DNA of 64,000 bases, taken from the NCBI RefSeq assembly GCF_042879035.1, contig NZ_JBIAOU010000002.1, positions 186,001-250,000 on the forward strand, given 5' to 3'. This DNA comes from Rhodococcus_G sp042879035. GTDB lineage: Bacteria > Actinomycetota > Actinomycetes > Mycobacteriales > Mycobacteriaceae. A model generated the notes under the pieces. It saw only the letters and a list, made by a program, of their open reading frames with translations. It was not told the DNA's origin and ran no database searches. The position numbers and the translations under genes are program-made. Positions 62,901 through 64,000 of this stretch are shown here, in pieces; position 1 is the stretch's first letter; the number at the start of each line of letters is the position of its first letter.

Positions 62901-63125
62901 GTGGTTCCCCACCAGGCGGTGCGCACGCTCGGGGTGGGACTGGTCGCGACCGGACACGCCCCGGACGGAGTGATCGAGGCGTTCGAGGCGCCGGGCCGGT
63001 TCGTCGTGGGCGTCCAGTGGCATCCGGAGGCGCCGGGCACCGCCCCGCAGGTCGCCGCCGCGCCGTTCACCCTGCTGCACAACGAGATCGAGATCGGTGC
63101 GCCTGCGGCAGCGCAGCTGCCCTAG
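62895..63125 (+). pseudogene. C-terminal fragment of a class C26 glutamine amidotransferase
   Basis: About 75 codons of a gamma-glutamyl-GABA hydrolase-like (PuuD-type) protein remain: PHQAVRTLGVGLVATGHAPD, GVIEAFEAP and VGVQWHPEAPG, the catalytic-His region near the C-terminus. The nucleophile-cysteine half is absent, replaced by the TetR remnant on the opposite strand. The stop shares the CTAG with the convergent flavin oxidoreductase stop. A short GTG-started peptide is possible but would not be an amidotransferase. Confidence 0.72.
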
Positions 63126-64000
63126 GTGAGCACCGCCTCGTGCTTGCGGCGGTCGAACTCGGGCAGCGGGCGCCGCTCCCGCAGCGTCTCGGTGATGCGG
63201 GGATCCGCCAGATGCAGTCTGCCGATCGCCGCGAGATCGAATTCGTCTGCACCGAGGCGTTGTTCGAGTTCGGCGATGTTGTCGACCGACTCCACCGTGG
63301 GCCCGGCGAGCCGCCCGTCGTGCAGCGACTTGCCGAGTCCGACGCTGCCGACGGCCATCGTGATCGCGCCGGTCGTGCGTTTCGCCCACCCGGCCAGCGA
63401 CAGGTCGCTGCCCTCGAACGCGGGCGCGTCGAAGCGGCGGGCACTGGCATCGAGGACGTCCACGCCGGCGTCGACCAGTGCCCCGAGCACGACCCCGAGT
63501 TCCTCCGGGGTATCGGCGATCCGGGCGGTGTAGTCCTGCTGCTTGTGCTGGGAGAACCGGTACAGGATCGGGATCTGCTCGCCGACCGCCTCGCGGATCG
63601 CCCGGACCACGGCGGCGGGAAAGGCGGTGCGGCGCTGCAGGTCTCCGCCCCACGCGTCGTCGCGGCGATTGGTCGAGGCCCACAGGAACGAGTCGAGCAG
63701 GTAGCCGTGGCCGCCGTGGATCGCGATCGCGTCGAACCCCAGATTCGCGGCGGTGCCCGCCGCCTCCGCGTACGCGACGATCACGTCGGCGATGTCGGTG
63801 TCCGTCATCGACGCGGTGGGCGTGACGGCGCGGTCGACGTACTCCTGCGGGTAGGACGTGACGCCCGGCTCGCCCCACAGACCGGAGGGGCGCATCGGCC
63901 GTACGTCGTCGATCCGCCGCATCGCTCCGAACAGCGGCCCGACGTGCCACAGCTGCGGCGCGATGCGGCCGCCCGCCTCGTGCACGGCGTCGACCGCGCG
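63122..64000 (-). CDS. NADH:flavin oxidoreductase (old yellow enzyme family), 5' end outside window
   Basis: About 290 C-terminal residues of a TIM-barrel flavoprotein of the old yellow enzyme family are present. RIAPQLWHVG is the conserved FMN-side segment, FDAIAIHGGHGYLLDSFLW carries the His-x-x-His-like substrate motif, and NRRDDAWGGDLQRR and LADPRITETL complete the family pattern. These enzymes reduce activated C=C bonds or act in dienoyl and amine oxidations; substrate unknown. The gene continues beyond the right edge. Its stop overlaps that of the amidotransferase fragment. Confidence 0.87.
   Translation of the reverse strand, partial: RAVDAVHEAGGRIAPQLWHVGPLFGAMRRIDDVRPMRPSGLWGEPGVTSYPQEYVDRAVTPTASMTDTDIADVIVAYAEAAGTAANLGFDAIAIHGGHGYLLDSFLWASTNRRDDAWGGDLQRRTAFPAAVVRAIREAVGEQIPILYRFSQHKQQDYTARIADTPEELGVVLGALVDAGVDVLDASARRFDAPAFEGSDLSLAGWAKRTTGAITMAVGSVGLGKSLHDGRLAGPTVESVDNIAELEQRLGADEFDLAAIGRLHLADPRITETLRERRPLPEFDRRKHEAVLT

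Overview
The window is high-GC actinobacterial chromosome and almost certainly comes from Rhodococcus or a close mycolic-acid relative. The evidence is the mce4 sterol-import locus with its fadD17/fadE27/fadE26/fdxD/hsd4A neighbours in the mycobacterial order, otsA with a small gene upstream matching Rv3489, a PhoP that reads almost like the M. tuberculosis protein, a PknK-type kinase, and a hydroxamate siderophore NRPS resembling the rhequichelin system of R. equi. The genus assignment rests on gene order and remembered protein sequences, not on a database search.

Region 1 (1-17.6 kb) is cholesterol/steroid uptake and side-chain catabolism. A 5'-truncated FAD oxidoreductase is followed by leftward fadD17, fadE27 and fadE26. 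Rightward genes follow: ferredoxin fdxD, hsd4A, and the ten-gene block yrbE4AB-mce4ABCDEF plus two Mce-associated proteins, with mostly overlapping stop and start codons. Three KstR-type operators sit before fadE26/fdxD, hsd4A and yrbE4A. The last two are each followed within a few bases by a CRP-like palindrome.

Region 2 (17.6-19.3 kb) holds otsA and its small upstream partner. Region 3 (19.4-44.3 kb) is a siderophore locus. It contains a heterodimeric ABC exporter with complementary degenerate ATP sites, one subunit frameshifted. It also contains a SAM methyltransferase, an N5-hydroxyornithine formyltransferase, an alpha/beta hydrolase, a 5,599-aa four-module NRPS (C-A-T-E, C-A-T-E, C-A-T, C-A-T, C), an ornithine N5-monooxygenase and an MbtH protein. 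Adenylation signatures read by eye suggest formyl-hydroxyornithine, serine, hydroxyornithine and an acylated hydroxyornithine. An IdeR-type iron box lies on the NRPS stop codon.

Region 4 (44.4-59.6 kb) is mixed. It has a SnoaL-like protein, a lipoprotein hydrolase, the kinase/LuxR regulator, tRNA-Thr, a small lipoprotein, and a 42-aa membrane peptide paired with a lone S74 chaperone domain. Two further hydrolases and a protein with fifteen 10-residue repeats follow. Next come an SMR guanidinium exporter under a guanidine-III riboswitch, phoP-phoR behind four 11-bp-phased half-sites, an HPP-CBS membrane protein and a DUF222/HNH protein.

Region 5 (59.8-64 kb) is rearranged. An IS110-family element of about 1.3 kb has split a TetR gene from the DUF1254 gene it was translationally coupled to. 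The other end of the TetR gene is fused to the tail of a class C26 glutamine amidotransferase. An old-yellow-enzyme gene runs off the right edge. The most notable items are the NRPS with one condensation domain lacking its catalytic histidines, the exporter frameshift, the IS110 insertion with a candidate bridge-RNA hairpin, the guanidine riboswitch and the decapeptide-repeat protein.
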